A DNA stretch of 19,076 bases from NCBI GenBank assembly GCA_019894735.1, contig JAGXOB010000038.1, positions 1 through 19,076 on the forward strand, in the 5' to 3' direction. Below the pieces are notes generated by a model. It searched no databases and had not been told where the DNA came from. It saw only the letters and a program-made list of their open reading frames with translations. A program made the translations under genes and the position numbers. This stretch comes from Promethearchaeota archaeon (GTDB lineage Archaea; Asgardarchaeota; Lokiarchaeia; Sigynarchaeales; SOKP01). Shown here in pieces: positions 6,129 through 14,695 of this stretch (positions are counted from its first letter, which is position 1; each line of letters starts with the position of its first letter).

Positions 6129-7606
6129 AGCTCTATGAACACATGGGACATGAATTAATCGAAAAGATTAAGGATAGAGACATTAAGATACAAGATATTC
6201 TTGAATCATGTTCCAGGAGAATTGATGAAGTTGAGTCTCGACTACACTCATTTGTTAATCTCGATAAAGAAAAGAGTTCGAAAAAAGCAAAAAAATATGA
6301 TGAACTTTTAAAGAAGGGAAAAAAAATAGGAAATCTCTTTGGTTTACCCTTAGCAAATAAGGACCTTATTTGTATTAAAGATTTCCCTACTACTTGTTGC
6401 TCAAAAATTTTACAGAATTATCGCCCTCCTTATAACGCTTCAGTAATTGAGAGATTATTCGAGACTGAAAATGCGATTCATGTTGGAAATACAAACATGG
6501 ATGAATTTGCGATGGGAGGATCTACAGAAAATAGTTGTTATGGTCCTACTTATAATCCTTGGGATTTATCTAGAGTCCCAGGAGGATCGAGTGGAGGATC
6601 TGCTGCTGCAGTTGCTTCAGGGCAATCGATCTTTGCGTTAGGAAGCGATACGGGAGGAAGTATAAGATGTCCTGCGGCTTTTTGTGGAGTTGTAGGGCTG
6701 AAACCTACTTATGGTAGAGTATCACGCTATGGATTAGTTGCTTTTGCAAATTCACTAGATCAAATAGGTCCAATAACGAAATGTGTTTATGATTCAGCTT
6801 TAATCCTTGAAATCATATCAGGTAAAGACCCATTAGATTCTACCTCAGTAAATAATACTGTAGATAAGTATACGGAAGAAATTAATAAACCGGTTGATAA
6901 AAAAGTTCTCGGAATTCCAAAAGAATTTTTTGGAGAAGGAATCGAGAAGGGAGTAAAAAGTTCTATAAATAAATCGATCGAGAAATTAGAAAGTTTAGGA
7001 GCTACTACAGTTGAGGTTTCAATTCCACATCTAGAATACACTATTGCTACATATTATTTATTATGCATGTGCGAAGCGAGCTCGAATTTAGCTAGATATG
7101 ACGGATTGCGGTATGGAAAAGTAAGCGATGATCCTTCCAGTGATGTATACAGTGCGTTTAGTAGAACCAGAGGAGCTAATTTTGGTCCTGAAGTAAGAAG
7201 AAGAATCTTTTTAGGGACTTATGCCTTATCAGCCGGCTACTATGATATGTTCTATATTAAAGCTTTGAAAGTTAGATCTTTGATTAGAAATGATTTTGTT
7301 GAAGCATTTAAGAAATGTGATTCTCTTGTCTGCCCAACCATGCCTTCAACAGCATTTAAGGTTGGATCATTAATTGAAGACCCACTTGAAATGTATACGC
7401 AAGATATATTGACATGTTCTATTAATTTAGCGGGAATCCCAGCACTTTCAATCCCGTGTGGTTTCGATAGTAATAATTTACCAATTGGTTTTCAGATTAT
7501 TGGGGATTACTTTGATGAGAAAGGCATTCTTAACATTGGTTACCAGCTAGAACAAGAATTAGGTATCTATCGAAAAACTCCCTCATTAAAAACTGGAGGT
7601 AAATAA
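6125..7606 (+). CDS. gatA: Asp-tRNA(Asn)/Glu-tRNA amidotransferase subunit A
   Basis: Amidase subunit that releases ammonia from glutamine or asparagine for GatB. It carries the amidase signature: Lys79 in ANKDL, then the stretch starting at Gly153 (GGSSGGSAAAVASG) with Ser155, and SDTGGSIRCPAAFCG with nucleophile Ser179. With the ATG at 6125 this triad is at almost the same numbers as in Staphylococcus aureus GatA (Lys79, Ser154, Ser178), which supports that start over a TTG at 6116. The 493-residue length is usual. GGTG just before the ATG is a short-spaced ribosome site; overlap with the small upstream frame may help initiation. gatB follows almost without a gap. No gatC was found in the window. 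Confidence 0.92.
   Translation: MKLYEHMGHELIEKIKDRDIKIQDILESCSRRIDEVESRLHSFVNLDKEKSSKKAKKYDELLKKGKKIGNLFGLPLANKDLICIKDFPTTCCSKILQNYRPPYNASVIERLFETENAIHVGNTNMDEFAMGGSTENSCYGPTYNPWDLSRVPGGSSGGSAAAVASGQSIFALGSDTGGSIRCPAAFCGVVGLKPTYGRVSRYGLVAFANSLDQIGPITKCVYDSALILEIISGKDPLDSTSVNNTVDKYTEEINKPVDKKVLGIPKEFFGEGIEKGVKSSINKSIEKLESLGATTVEVSIPHLEYTIATYYLLCMCEASSNLARYDGLRYGKVSDDPSSDVYSAFSRTRGANFGPEVRRRIFLGTYALSAGYYDMFYIKALKVRSLIRNDFVEAFKKCDSLVCPTMPSTAFKVGSLIEDPLEMYTQDILTCSINLAGIPALSIPCGFDSNNLPIGFQIIGDYFDEKGILNIGYQLEQELGIYRKTPSLKTGGK
7595..7600 (+). promoter_or_regulatory. GGAGGT ribosome site before gatB
   Basis: GGAGGT lies within the last codons of gatA. It is 25 nt from the first ATG of gatB but exactly 7 nt from an in-frame CTG at 7608, so it bears on which start is used. 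Confidence 0.45.
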
Positions 7607-7625
7607 TCTGAGTAGTCAAGACAAT

Positions 7626-9062
7626 ATGGTAATAATTGGATTAGAAGTCCACATTCAATTAACCAATCTTAAAACAAAACTGTTTTGTAGTTGTAGTAAT
7701 GATTATCGGAAAGCAGATCCTAATACTTACGTGTGTCCAATTTGTCTTGGTTTACCGGGTTCACTTCCGGTAGTAAATAGGAAAACTGTGGATTTTGCCA
7801 CTAGGTTAGCGTTGGTTTTAGAGTGTGATATTAACCACCAATTTTGGTTTTTTAGAAAGAATTATCACTATCCAGACTTACCTAAAGGGTTTCAAATTAG
7901 CCAGTACAATAAAGCGGGAGGGAAAGCTTTCGCAGATGGAGGTAAAATTACGGTTAGATTAAATAATTATAAAAAAGATGTTATTTTAAACCGGATTCAT
8001 CTCGAAGAGGATCCTGCTCGTTTGGTTCATAAGGGTAGTATAGTTTCTTCGCCATTTACTCTAGTAGACTATAATCGTTCAGGTGTGTGTCTTATTGAAA
8101 TTGTTACTGAGCCTGTAATTAGTTCACCAGAGGAGGCGCGAGAATTTTTAAAACAATTAAAATCTATTGTTCAATATACGGGGATTTCAAATCTGGAACT
8201 GGAAGGTTCAGTTAGAGTTGATGCTAATATATCTATAAAAGGTCATGAACGTAGCGAAGTAAAAAATATTAACAGTTTTAGAGAAGTTGAACGAGCGTTA
8301 AGGCACGAAATTGTAAGACAGAAAAACGCAATTAAAAGAGGAAAGATAATGATTCAAGAGACGAGACATTGGGACGATAAAAGAAAAATTACAATCTCAC
8401 TACGATCAAAAGAATTTGAAGAAGATTATAGATATTTTCCTGAACAAGATTTAGTTCCAATAGAAATTGATGACAAATTTATTGAGAGCGTAAAAGAAAA
8501 TCTTCCAGAAATGCCAAATGAAAGAGCTTATAGACTTCGTAGAGAATATATGCTCACTGAATTCGACTCTGAGAATTTAGTTTTAGATAAACGCATTGCT
8601 GACTTTTACGAAGAAGGTGCTAACGCAGATCCCTCCTTTGGCTCTTCAGAATATAAGCAATACTGTAATTGGCTAATGAATAATATATCTGGTTGGCTAA
8701 ATGAGCATAATACAACAATTGAGAAAACAAAAATCACACCTAAACATTTAGAAGATTTAATCAAATACATAAGAGAAGGAAAAATAACTACAAAAATCGC
8801 AAAGAGTTTTGTAGATGATTTAATGCAAGGAAAATCTGTTTCACGAATTATTAAAGAGCGGGGCAAAACGCGCCTTTCTGACGAAATTCTCATTGAAAAA
8901 CATTGTAAAGAAGTGATTGAAGAAAACCCGCAGATTGTTGAAGATTATCTTAAAAATCCAAAAGCTTTGGAGGCTTTAATTGGAAAAGTTATGGCGAAAA
9001 CTAGAGGGCAAGCCGATCCTTCGATAACAAGAGAATTAATGTTGGGATTACTGAAAAAATAA
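7626..9062 (+). CDS. gatB: Asp-tRNA(Asn)/Glu-tRNA amidotransferase subunit B
   Basis: Kinase/transamidase subunit that phosphorylates Asp- or Glu-tRNA and amidates it. The N-terminal GatB domain begins IIGLEVHIQL and has cysteines in LFCSC and VCPICLGLPGSLP that form the zinc site. The middle holds ETRHWDDKRKITISLRSKE and DYRYFPEQDL, and the C-terminal GatB/YqeY tail ends MAKTRGQADPSITRELML, all standard for GatB rather than GatE. From the ATG the product is 478 residues. In-frame codons upstream to a CTG at 7608 (reading SSQDN before the ATG) place the strong GGAGGT at ideal spacing, so a 484-residue form is possible. Convergent with the Roadblock gene, 28 bp away. Confidence 0.92.
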   Translation: MVIIGLEVHIQLTNLKTKLFCSCSNDYRKADPNTYVCPICLGLPGSLPVVNRKTVDFATRLALVLECDINHQFWFFRKNYHYPDLPKGFQISQYNKAGGKAFADGGKITVRLNNYKKDVILNRIHLEEDPARLVHKGSIVSSPFTLVDYNRSGVCLIEIVTEPVISSPEEAREFLKQLKSIVQYTGISNLELEGSVRVDANISIKGHERSEVKNINSFREVERALRHEIVRQKNAIKRGKIMIQETRHWDDKRKITISLRSKEFEEDYRYFPEQDLVPIEIDDKFIESVKENLPEMPNERAYRLRREYMLTEFDSENLVLDKRIADFYEEGANADPSFGSSEYKQYCNWLMNNISGWLNEHNTTIEKTKITPKHLEDLIKYIREGKITTKIAKSFVDDLMQGKSVSRIIKERGKTRLSDEILIEKHCKEVIEENPQIVEDYLKNPKALEALIGKVMAKTRGQADPSITRELMLGLLKK

Positions 9063-9090
9063 TTAAAAAGTAGAGAAATTGCTATCTTTC

Positions 9091-9447
9091 TTATAGATGT
9101 TCTCGAAGAACTTCTACTGCTGCACCTAATTTTAGATTAATGATGCCAAGTTGTGCGTCACTAGTAGCAATTATTGTTAAAATATTTCCTTTAATCTCGC
9201 TAAATAATATTCTTCCTTTAGCACTTTCAATTATAGCGTTGTAAAACTGCCCTTGCTCAAGTTCTTTCGTTGCTCTCTGAGACGCTTTCAGAATAAGAGT
9301 AACCATAGCAGCGACTGCTTCTGGATCAACCCAACCTGGTAAGGCACTACCTTTAATCAATCCGAATTTCTCGATAATTGCTGCCCCATGGACTCCTTTT
9401 ATCGACTTAAGACTTTCCAGAACTTCCTGAATCCTTACTTCACTCAT
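9091..9447 (-). CDS. Roadblock/LC7 domain protein
   Basis: A 118-residue single-domain protein. The pattern is VLESLKSIKGVHGAAIIEKFGLIKGSALP, then a helix with MVTLILKASQRATKEL, then a strand pair ending ILTIIATSDAQLGIINLKL. That is the alpha-beta-beta-alpha-beta-beta-beta-alpha order of Roadblock/LC7 domains, which dimerise and in bacteria (MglB) and eukaryotes regulate small GTPases. Asgard archaea carry many such genes; a partner GTPase is not visible in this window. The ATG at 9447 fits the family start. Likely a stand-alone gene, convergent with gatB. Confidence 0.85.
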   Translation of the reverse strand: MSEVRIQEVLESLKSIKGVHGAAIIEKFGLIKGSALPGWVDPEAVAAMVTLILKASQRATKELEQGQFYNAIIESAKGRILFSEIKGNILTIIATSDAQLGIINLKLGAAVEVLREHL

Positions 9448-9636
9448 TCAACTCATCTTAAATTTTGTATTTAGAATTATTAGAATAATCTTGTTAGTGT
9501 TATTTAAGATTTAATATTATTTAAGTATAGAAATATTGAGTTTGTAAAAAAATTTTAAATAAAGGATATTAGTAAATATTCATTTTGCTAATTCAAATTT
9601 ATAACTTATGTAGTATTGATAATTGAGGATATTGAA

Positions 9637-10632
9637 ATGAATGATTTCGAAAAAATGACGATTTCTGCCCAAAAAGCAATGATTCATGTATTAAAATTGG
9701 ATAAAGAAGATGATGTCTTAATTATAACTGATAAACATACCAAAAGAGAAGGTGAAGCTTTTTACACAGCAGCCATCGAGTATGGAAGCACAGCATATTT
9801 ATATTTTTTACCTGAAAATAACCGTCCATTATTAGAAATACCCTCCGAATTAAGCAACTTGATTGAGGGAAAAACTATAGTTCTTAATGTTTTTAAAGGA
9901 ATGGCTGAGGAAACTCCTTTTCGGGTTAAATTGATTGATAACATTCTTACTACTAAATCAGTTCGAGTTGGTCATTGTCCTGGGATTACTAAATCGATGA
10001 TGATTGAAGGTCCAATGAATATTGATTATAGTGAAATGGTAATTGCAGCAAACAAGTTGATTAATAGTTTTAAAAACGCTAAACAAGTACACATCACTGC
10101 ACCGGGAGGAACTGATATTATATTGTGTATCAAAGATAGAGGATTTTCAACAGATACTCAACTTATTGATGGATCGCACATCGCTAATTTACCGTGTGGC
10201 GAAATATGGTGTGGTCCCGTAGAAACCAAGGGCAACGGTTTAATAGTATGCGATGGCTCCATTGGTGATATAGGTAATGTGAGAAAACCATTAAAAATTT
10301 TTCTTGAAGAAGGTAAAATTATTAAAATTGAAAGTGAAGATCAAAAATTAGTAGAGGATATTGAAAAACTAATCAACATAGATGAAGAAGCTAGAATTCT
10401 CGGAGAATTAGGAATAGGTCTTAACCCAGGCGCTAAATTAACGGGTAATTTACTCGAGGATGAAAAAGCCCTTAAGACTGCCCATATTGCTTTTGGGAAC
10501 AATGAAGATATGGAAGGAGGGCAGAATAAATCAAAAACCCATAGAGATTTCTTATTTAATAAACCAACAATGAAAGTTATTTTCAAAGATGGCTCATCAA
10601 AAATTTTATTAAAAGAAGGAGAAATCCTTTAA
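9637..10632 (+). CDS. M29-like aminopeptidase
   Basis: A 331-residue protein related to the thermophilic aminopeptidase family M29 (AmpS/PepS) and the NicX-type enzymes that share its metal site. The C-terminal half has ANLPCGEIWCGPVE, ILGELGIGLNPGAKLTGN, LKTAHIAFGNN, and KTHRDF. The glutamates, histidine and final His-x-Asp (His302 and Asp304) correspond in order to the metal ligands of M29 peptidases. The N-terminal half is a Rossmann-like domain starting at VLIITDKHTKREGE. ATG at 9637 is chosen because GAGGAT lies 8 nt before it; a TTG at 9616 would also be in frame. The product is shorter than typical M29 enzymes (about 400 residues). The same-strand M20 gene follows after 77 bp. Substrate unknown. 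Confidence 0.75.
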   Translation: MNDFEKMTISAQKAMIHVLKLDKEDDVLIITDKHTKREGEAFYTAAIEYGSTAYLYFLPENNRPLLEIPSELSNLIEGKTIVLNVFKGMAEETPFRVKLIDNILTTKSVRVGHCPGITKSMMIEGPMNIDYSEMVIAANKLINSFKNAKQVHITAPGGTDIILCIKDRGFSTDTQLIDGSHIANLPCGEIWCGPVETKGNGLIVCDGSIGDIGNVRKPLKIFLEEGKIIKIESEDQKLVEDIEKLINIDEEARILGELGIGLNPGAKLTGNLLEDEKALKTAHIAFGNNEDMEGGQNKSKTHRDFLFNKPTMKVIFKDGSSKILLKEGEIL

Positions 10633-10709
10633 TTTCGATTCTTTTTAATTCACAATTATGAAAAAATCTCAAAATAAAAAATATTAACGAGCCTACATTT
10701 GGATAAATC

Positions 10710-12137
10710 ATGTTTAGACAAGCAATCAAAAGCGTTAAGGCAAACCAGGATTTATTAATTGATGTTAGCGATCAGATTTGGGAATTCGCGGAGTTAGGAT
10801 TGGAAGAATTTAAATCGTCAAAACTCTTAACAAAAACTCTAAATGAAGCTGGTTTTTCTGTAAAATCGGATGTTGCAGATATGCCAACAGCTTTTTACGC
10901 GGACTATGGGAAAGGGAAGCCGGTTATTGGAATACTCGGAGAATATGACGCTCTCCCGGGCCTTAGCCAAAAAGCTCAGCCTTTTAAAGAGGCTTTAAAT
11001 GACGGCGCGCCGGGTCATGGTTGTGGTCATAATCTTTTAGGTGTAGCTTCGCTAGGAGCAGTATTATCAGTTAAGGAAGCAATTGATTTGGGTGATGTAA
11101 ATGGAACAATTCGCTTTTATGGTTGCCCTGCTGAGGAAATATTTAATTCGAAAGGTTATATGATACGAGAAGGATTATTCGAGGATGTAGATATTGCAAT
11201 GACATGGCATCCTGGAAACTTCAATATGTTGAATTTGATGAGTTCTCAAGCAATGAATTCAGTAAAATTTAAATTTCACGGTCGTTCTGCTCATGCTGCT
11301 GGAGACCCTCAAAACGGAAGGAGCGCATTAGATGCTGTTGAGTTAATGAATGTTGGGGCTAATTATATGAGGGAACATATGATTTCTGATGCCCGATTAC
11401 ATTATGTTATAACTCATGGGGGGGATGTTCCTAATGTTGTTCCAGCTGAAGCAGAAGTGCATTATTTTGTGCGAGCTCCAGAACGGCATCAAGTCGAAGA
11501 ATTATACGCTAGACTAATTAACGTAGCAAAAGGGGCGACTTTAATGACTGAAACAACAATGGAAATCGATTTTATAAGCGGTATGTATAATACAATGTAT
11601 ACTAAAGTGGTTAGCGATGTAATCTCCAATTCAATGAAAATAGTAGGGCCACCGAGATTCAATAAAGACGATATGGTCTTTGCAAACGAGCTTCAAAAAT
11701 CGATACCGAAAAGTTCCATTGAAGGTTATTATAGAATGATCCCTCCTGATATGAAAGAAATGGCAACAGCGATTTTCAGCCAACCATTAAATAAAATAAT
11801 CGTACCTCCTTTGGGAAAAGGTAAAGTGATGCCTGGGTCAACAGATGTAGCAGAAGTATCTTGGAAATTACCGCTTGGAGAATTTGGAACAGCTTGCGAA
11901 GTCATGGGATCTCCAGGACACTCGTGGCAAAACGCCGCAACTTCTGGAATGAGTATTGGACACAAGGGGATGTTAACAGCAGCAAAAATACTAGCAGTAT
12001 CAGCTCTCGATTTTATGAAAAATCCCGATTTAGTAGAGAAAGCACAGAAAGAACATTCTCAGGTACATAAAGATAAACCATATGAATCTCCCCTTCCTGA
12101 AGGATTAAAACCACCACATCACAGGTTAAAACATTAA
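10710..12137 (+). CDS. M20 family amidohydrolase, AbgB-like
   Basis: A 475-residue zinc-dependent amidohydrolase. Metal ligands are visible as ILGEYDALPGL, GHGCGHN (His103, His107), PAEE (Glu142/143), WHPG (His167), a lid-domain histidine in GRSAHAAGDP, and a C-terminal GSPGHSWQ. The form STDVAEVSWKLP is characteristic of the AbgB/M20D group, whose E. coli member cleaves p-aminobenzoyl-glutamate; others act on indole-acyl or peptide amides. Length matches AbgB. It follows the aminopeptidase-like gene by 77 bp on the same strand, hinting at a shared role in amide or peptide turnover. Substrate cannot be fixed from sequence. T-rich DNA (12139-12172) follows. Confidence 0.85.
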   Translation: MFRQAIKSVKANQDLLIDVSDQIWEFAELGLEEFKSSKLLTKTLNEAGFSVKSDVADMPTAFYADYGKGKPVIGILGEYDALPGLSQKAQPFKEALNDGAPGHGCGHNLLGVASLGAVLSVKEAIDLGDVNGTIRFYGCPAEEIFNSKGYMIREGLFEDVDIAMTWHPGNFNMLNLMSSQAMNSVKFKFHGRSAHAAGDPQNGRSALDAVELMNVGANYMREHMISDARLHYVITHGGDVPNVVPAEAEVHYFVRAPERHQVEELYARLINVAKGATLMTETTMEIDFISGMYNTMYTKVVSDVISNSMKIVGPPRFNKDDMVFANELQKSIPKSSIEGYYRMIPPDMKEMATAIFSQPLNKIIVPPLGKGKVMPGSTDVAEVSWKLPLGEFGTACEVMGSPGHSWQNAATSGMSIGHKGMLTAAKILAVSALDFMKNPDLVEKAQKEHSQVHKDKPYESPLPEGLKPPHHRLKH

Positions 12138-12138
12138 G

Positions 12139-12172
12139 TTTTTAGTTATTTTTTCTCTTTATTTTTCTTTCA
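12139..12172 (+). terminator. T-rich terminator after the M20 gene
   Basis: Runs of 5, 6, 4 and 5 thymines directly after the stop at 12137. Confidence 0.45.
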
Positions 12173-12267
12173 AATTGAAATAAGTTAGAATAAAAATTGG
12201 ACTCTCTAAGAGATTAATATCTTATACCACTTTTTTTAGTAAGAAAAATGAATATGGTGGAAAAGAT

Positions 12268-12549
12268 ATGAGTAAAGTAATAAAATGGCAGTATTCGGAC
12301 TTATTTGAACCAAGAAGAGAGAAGTTAGTGAATCTACTTCTTAGTGAGATTATTTTTTTAAAAAGTCATTTGAAGAAAGTAACCTTAAATGAAAAAACGG
12401 GAAGTATTGAAATTGCTTTAAATAAGTTAGATTACCTATTAAACACTCTAAAAAATAATGACACGGAATTATCTGATAAAGATTTTGATAAAGTTGTACT
12501 AATCATCTATCAAATATTTCGAGAGATCGTAAACAAATTAGAGTGTTAA
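12268..12549 (+). CDS. Small predicted all-helical protein, unknown
   Basis: A 93-residue protein starting MSKVIKWQYSDLFEPRREK. It is rich in Leu, Ile, Lys and Glu with amphipathic periodicity (KLVNLLLSEIIFLKSHLKK, later DKVVLIIYQIFREIVNKLE), suggesting a small helical bundle; no signal or membrane segment. GGTGG at 12256-12260 lies 7 nt before the ATG, a good ribosome site, and a TATA-like stretch (GATTAATATCTTATA) lies around 12211-12225, so it is probably a real single gene. I do not recognise a family. Confidence 0.6.
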   Translation: MSKVIKWQYSDLFEPRREKLVNLLLSEIIFLKSHLKKVTLNEKTGSIEIALNKLDYLLNTLKNNDTELSDKDFDKVVLIIYQIFREIVNKLEC

Positions 12550-12589
12550 TTTAAAACAAAAAATTAAAAAAAATAGAAAGAAATTTTTG

Positions 12590-13534
12590 CTACATTTTAA
12601 TTAATGAACCAATTGCATCCATTAAGGATTCTTTCTTTGGAGCACCTTTCATCAATTCTGATTTAACTCTTTCAGCTAGAATTTGTGGTGTAAAAGGTTT
12701 TCCCCCGTTATCAATCTGGTTATATGTATGCCAGCCTTGGTATGCGAAAACCCTATCTGCAACTACACGAAATACTTCACCATTAATTTTTTTTGCCTGA
12801 TCTGAAGCTAAGTATACAACCATTGGAGCAACATTTGCAGGATCAAAAACATCAAACCCAGCACCATCCAGTTTGTTCATTATTTCAACCATATTTGGAG
12901 TCGCATCAGTTGTGAGCCGTGTTCTAGCAACTGGAACGATACAGTTAACTGTGGCATATTTTTTTAATTCCATTGAAGCAATAACGGTAAAGGCAGCAAT
13001 TCCTGCTTTTGCAGCGCCATAATTGGTTTGACCCATGTTTCCTAGTAATCCCGCATCAGAAGCAGTATTGATTACTCTGCCGAAGTTTTTGAGGTCCGGA
13101 TCTGCTTTTCCAATTTCTCTAAAATAGGCGGCTACATGACGAGTCATATTAAATGTACCTTTTAGGTGTACTGCAATAACTCCATCAAATTCTTCTTCGG
13201 ACATATTAAAGAGCATGCGATCTCTAAGGATACCTGCATTGTTCACAACAATATCTAATTTTCCAAATTCGGAAACAGCCTGATCTATCATTGCTTTTGC
13301 TTTGTTAAAATCAGTGACTGAATCGTAGTTACCGACCGCTTTAACGCCAAGTTTTTTACATTCATCAGCAACTATATCAGCTACTTTAGCTTCTGCCCCT
13401 TTCCCATCAAAGCCAGCACCTAAATCATTTATCACTAAATTGCATCCTTCTTTTGCCATTAATAACGCTTCTTCTCTTCCTAAGCCTCGACCAGCGCCAG
13501 TTACAATGGCAACCTTTCCATCTAACATTCCCAT
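12590..13534 (-). CDS. Short-chain dehydrogenase, 3-hydroxyacyl-CoA dehydrogenase (MFE-2) type
   Basis: A 314-residue classical SDR. Cofactor loop TGAGRGLGREEAL (residues 12-24), Asp37 after strand 2 suggesting NAD(H), NNAG at 98-101, and the catalytic set Ser159, Tyr172 and Lys176 (NYGAAKAG). The GLGR-EAL and VINDLG pattern resembles the dehydrogenase domain of multifunctional enzyme 2 and related acyl-CoA or polyketide dehydrogenases rather than FabG. The C-terminal extension of about 60 residues beyond the core (including RVFAYQGWHTYNQ) is also typical of that group. It may act on a hydroxyacyl-CoA, but the substrate is inferred. ATGs at 13534 and 13528 are both possible; the first has GTGAT 7 nt upstream. 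Divergent from the membrane protein gene. Confidence 0.8.
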   Translation of the reverse strand: MGMLDGKVAIVTGAGRGLGREEALLMAKEGCNLVINDLGAGFDGKGAEAKVADIVADECKKLGVKAVGNYDSVTDFNKAKAMIDQAVSEFGKLDIVVNNAGILRDRMLFNMSEEEFDGVIAVHLKGTFNMTRHVAAYFREIGKADPDLKNFGRVINTASDAGLLGNMGQTNYGAAKAGIAAFTVIASMELKKYATVNCIVPVARTRLTTDATPNMVEIMNKLDGAGFDVFDPANVAPMVVYLASDQAKKINGEVFRVVADRVFAYQGWHTYNQIDNGGKPFTPQILAERVKSELMKGAPKKESLMDAIGSLIKM

Positions 13535-13672
13535 TTCTTATCACTTATAAAATTTAAAGATTGAATTTTTAATATGTTAAAATCAATTACAAAGTTAAAA
13601 AGTTTTAAGAATTTGAGATAATTCAATTAACTACCGTATACACCATATTAAAGCAAAAAGTAGAAGAGTTCT

Positions 13673-14185
13673 TTGGAAACCATAACCCATAACCTCGTTG
13701 CTGTAGTTATTCAAATCTTATGCTTTACTTTTTTAATTTTTCCTTGGAATCTTATTTTTACTATTGTTTTTGCATTTATTTCTCATATAATTGTTGATGG
13801 TATTGCGGTGATTACCTACCACACTCCTGATGTTCAGAAAGGAGATAAATTTTGGCTTATATGGCACTACTTCATATATGCTATATCTTTGTTCTCGATA
13901 GTGATTTTTTTTATTCCTTATTGGTTAAGCATGCTTTTTGCTAATATTATAGATGTATGGGATTGGTTTATTTTACGACCAATTCAAAAGAAAATAAGAG
14001 TCAATAAACCGGAATCTAAATGGGGAGATAAGTATTACTTCCATCAAATCGTTGATTGGGTGAGGGAAAAGTTATTTTTTTGGCTTCCTGAAAGAATTTA
14101 TAAAAAATCTGGGATAATTATTGAAATTTTATTGATCTGTGGATTGTCTTTAATTATTATAACTTTACTAGTATTAGTGGCTTAA
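13673..14185 (+). CDS. Four-helix integral membrane protein, unknown
   Basis: A 170-residue protein with hydrophobic segments near residues 8-25, 27-47, 62-86 and 147-170. The only usable start is TTG at 13673: an in-frame TAG lies four codons upstream and the next Met is deep inside the protein; GAAGAG precedes it. ITHN at the start and SHIIVDGIAVI in the second helix, plus other conserved-looking histidines, recall the YdjM/DUF457 membrane proteins with predicted metal-binding histidines. That resemblance is weak, and function is unknown. It shares a divergent spacer with the SDR gene. Confidence 0.6.
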   Translation: METITHNLVAVVIQILCFTFLIFPWNLIFTIVFAFISHIIVDGIAVITYHTPDVQKGDKFWLIWHYFIYAISLFSIVIFFIPYWLSMLFANIIDVWDWFILRPIQKKIRVNKPESKWGDKYYFHQIVDWVREKLFFWLPERIYKKSGIIIEILLICGLSLIIITLLVLVA

Positions 14186-14260
14186 ATAGTATTAATTTAA
14201 AAACTAGGATCGATAAATCTCTAGTAATAATACAAATCTAAAAAAGTGAGATGGTATTCC

Positions 14261-14695
14261 ATGAAATTAAGCGAAGATATGAAAAAAAATATAAAAGAGC
14301 GATTAGATTATAACGACGAAGAATTGAAGCTCTTTCTTGATAATCCCAAAAATATCGAAATACTTACCAAATCGTTACCATTATTAAACAAAACCATAAT
14401 CATTGAAGTAATCGAATCGAAAGGATGTAATAGCCAACACAAAATAGGAGATAAGATTTATTTTGATGGAACGGGGAACTTGCTTACGAAGTTAAGCCCA
14501 AAAAGAATATGTATGTCCGCTTTATCGGTTTTAGATTCATTGATTAACTCAGCACTCGAATTGATGTATGTTGGAGCAGATCCAAACGAAATGCGTTTTA
14601 ATAGAGTTGGTTGTCTTGATATTGGATTAGAATGTGGTGGTTGGGGTAGGATTGTAATGGAACTAAAAGTAATTGATAGAAATAAAGTTAATTAA
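14261..14695 (+). CDS. TIGR04076-like cysteine-containing protein
   Basis: A 144-residue soluble protein. The core after residue 45 reads TIIIEVIESKGCNSQHKIGD, then a GTGNLLTKLSPKRICMSAL block and a late RVGCLDIGLECGGWGR, resembling the small TIGR04076 family (KGxC, HKxGD, RICxxAL and a final Cys pair). Four spaced cysteines could bind metal, but function is not established. The N-terminal 45 residues are helical and charged (MKLSEDMKKNIKERLDY). GTG at 14246 is an alternative start adding five residues; ATG is preferred. The stop lies inside the 3' end of the convergent GIY-YIG gene (8-bp overlap). Confidence 0.65.
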   Translation: MKLSEDMKKNIKERLDYNDEELKLFLDNPKNIEILTKSLPLLNKTIIIEVIESKGCNSQHKIGDKIYFDGTGNLLTKLSPKRICMSALSVLDSLINSALELMYVGADPNEMRFNRVGCLDIGLECGGWGRIVMELKVIDRNKVN

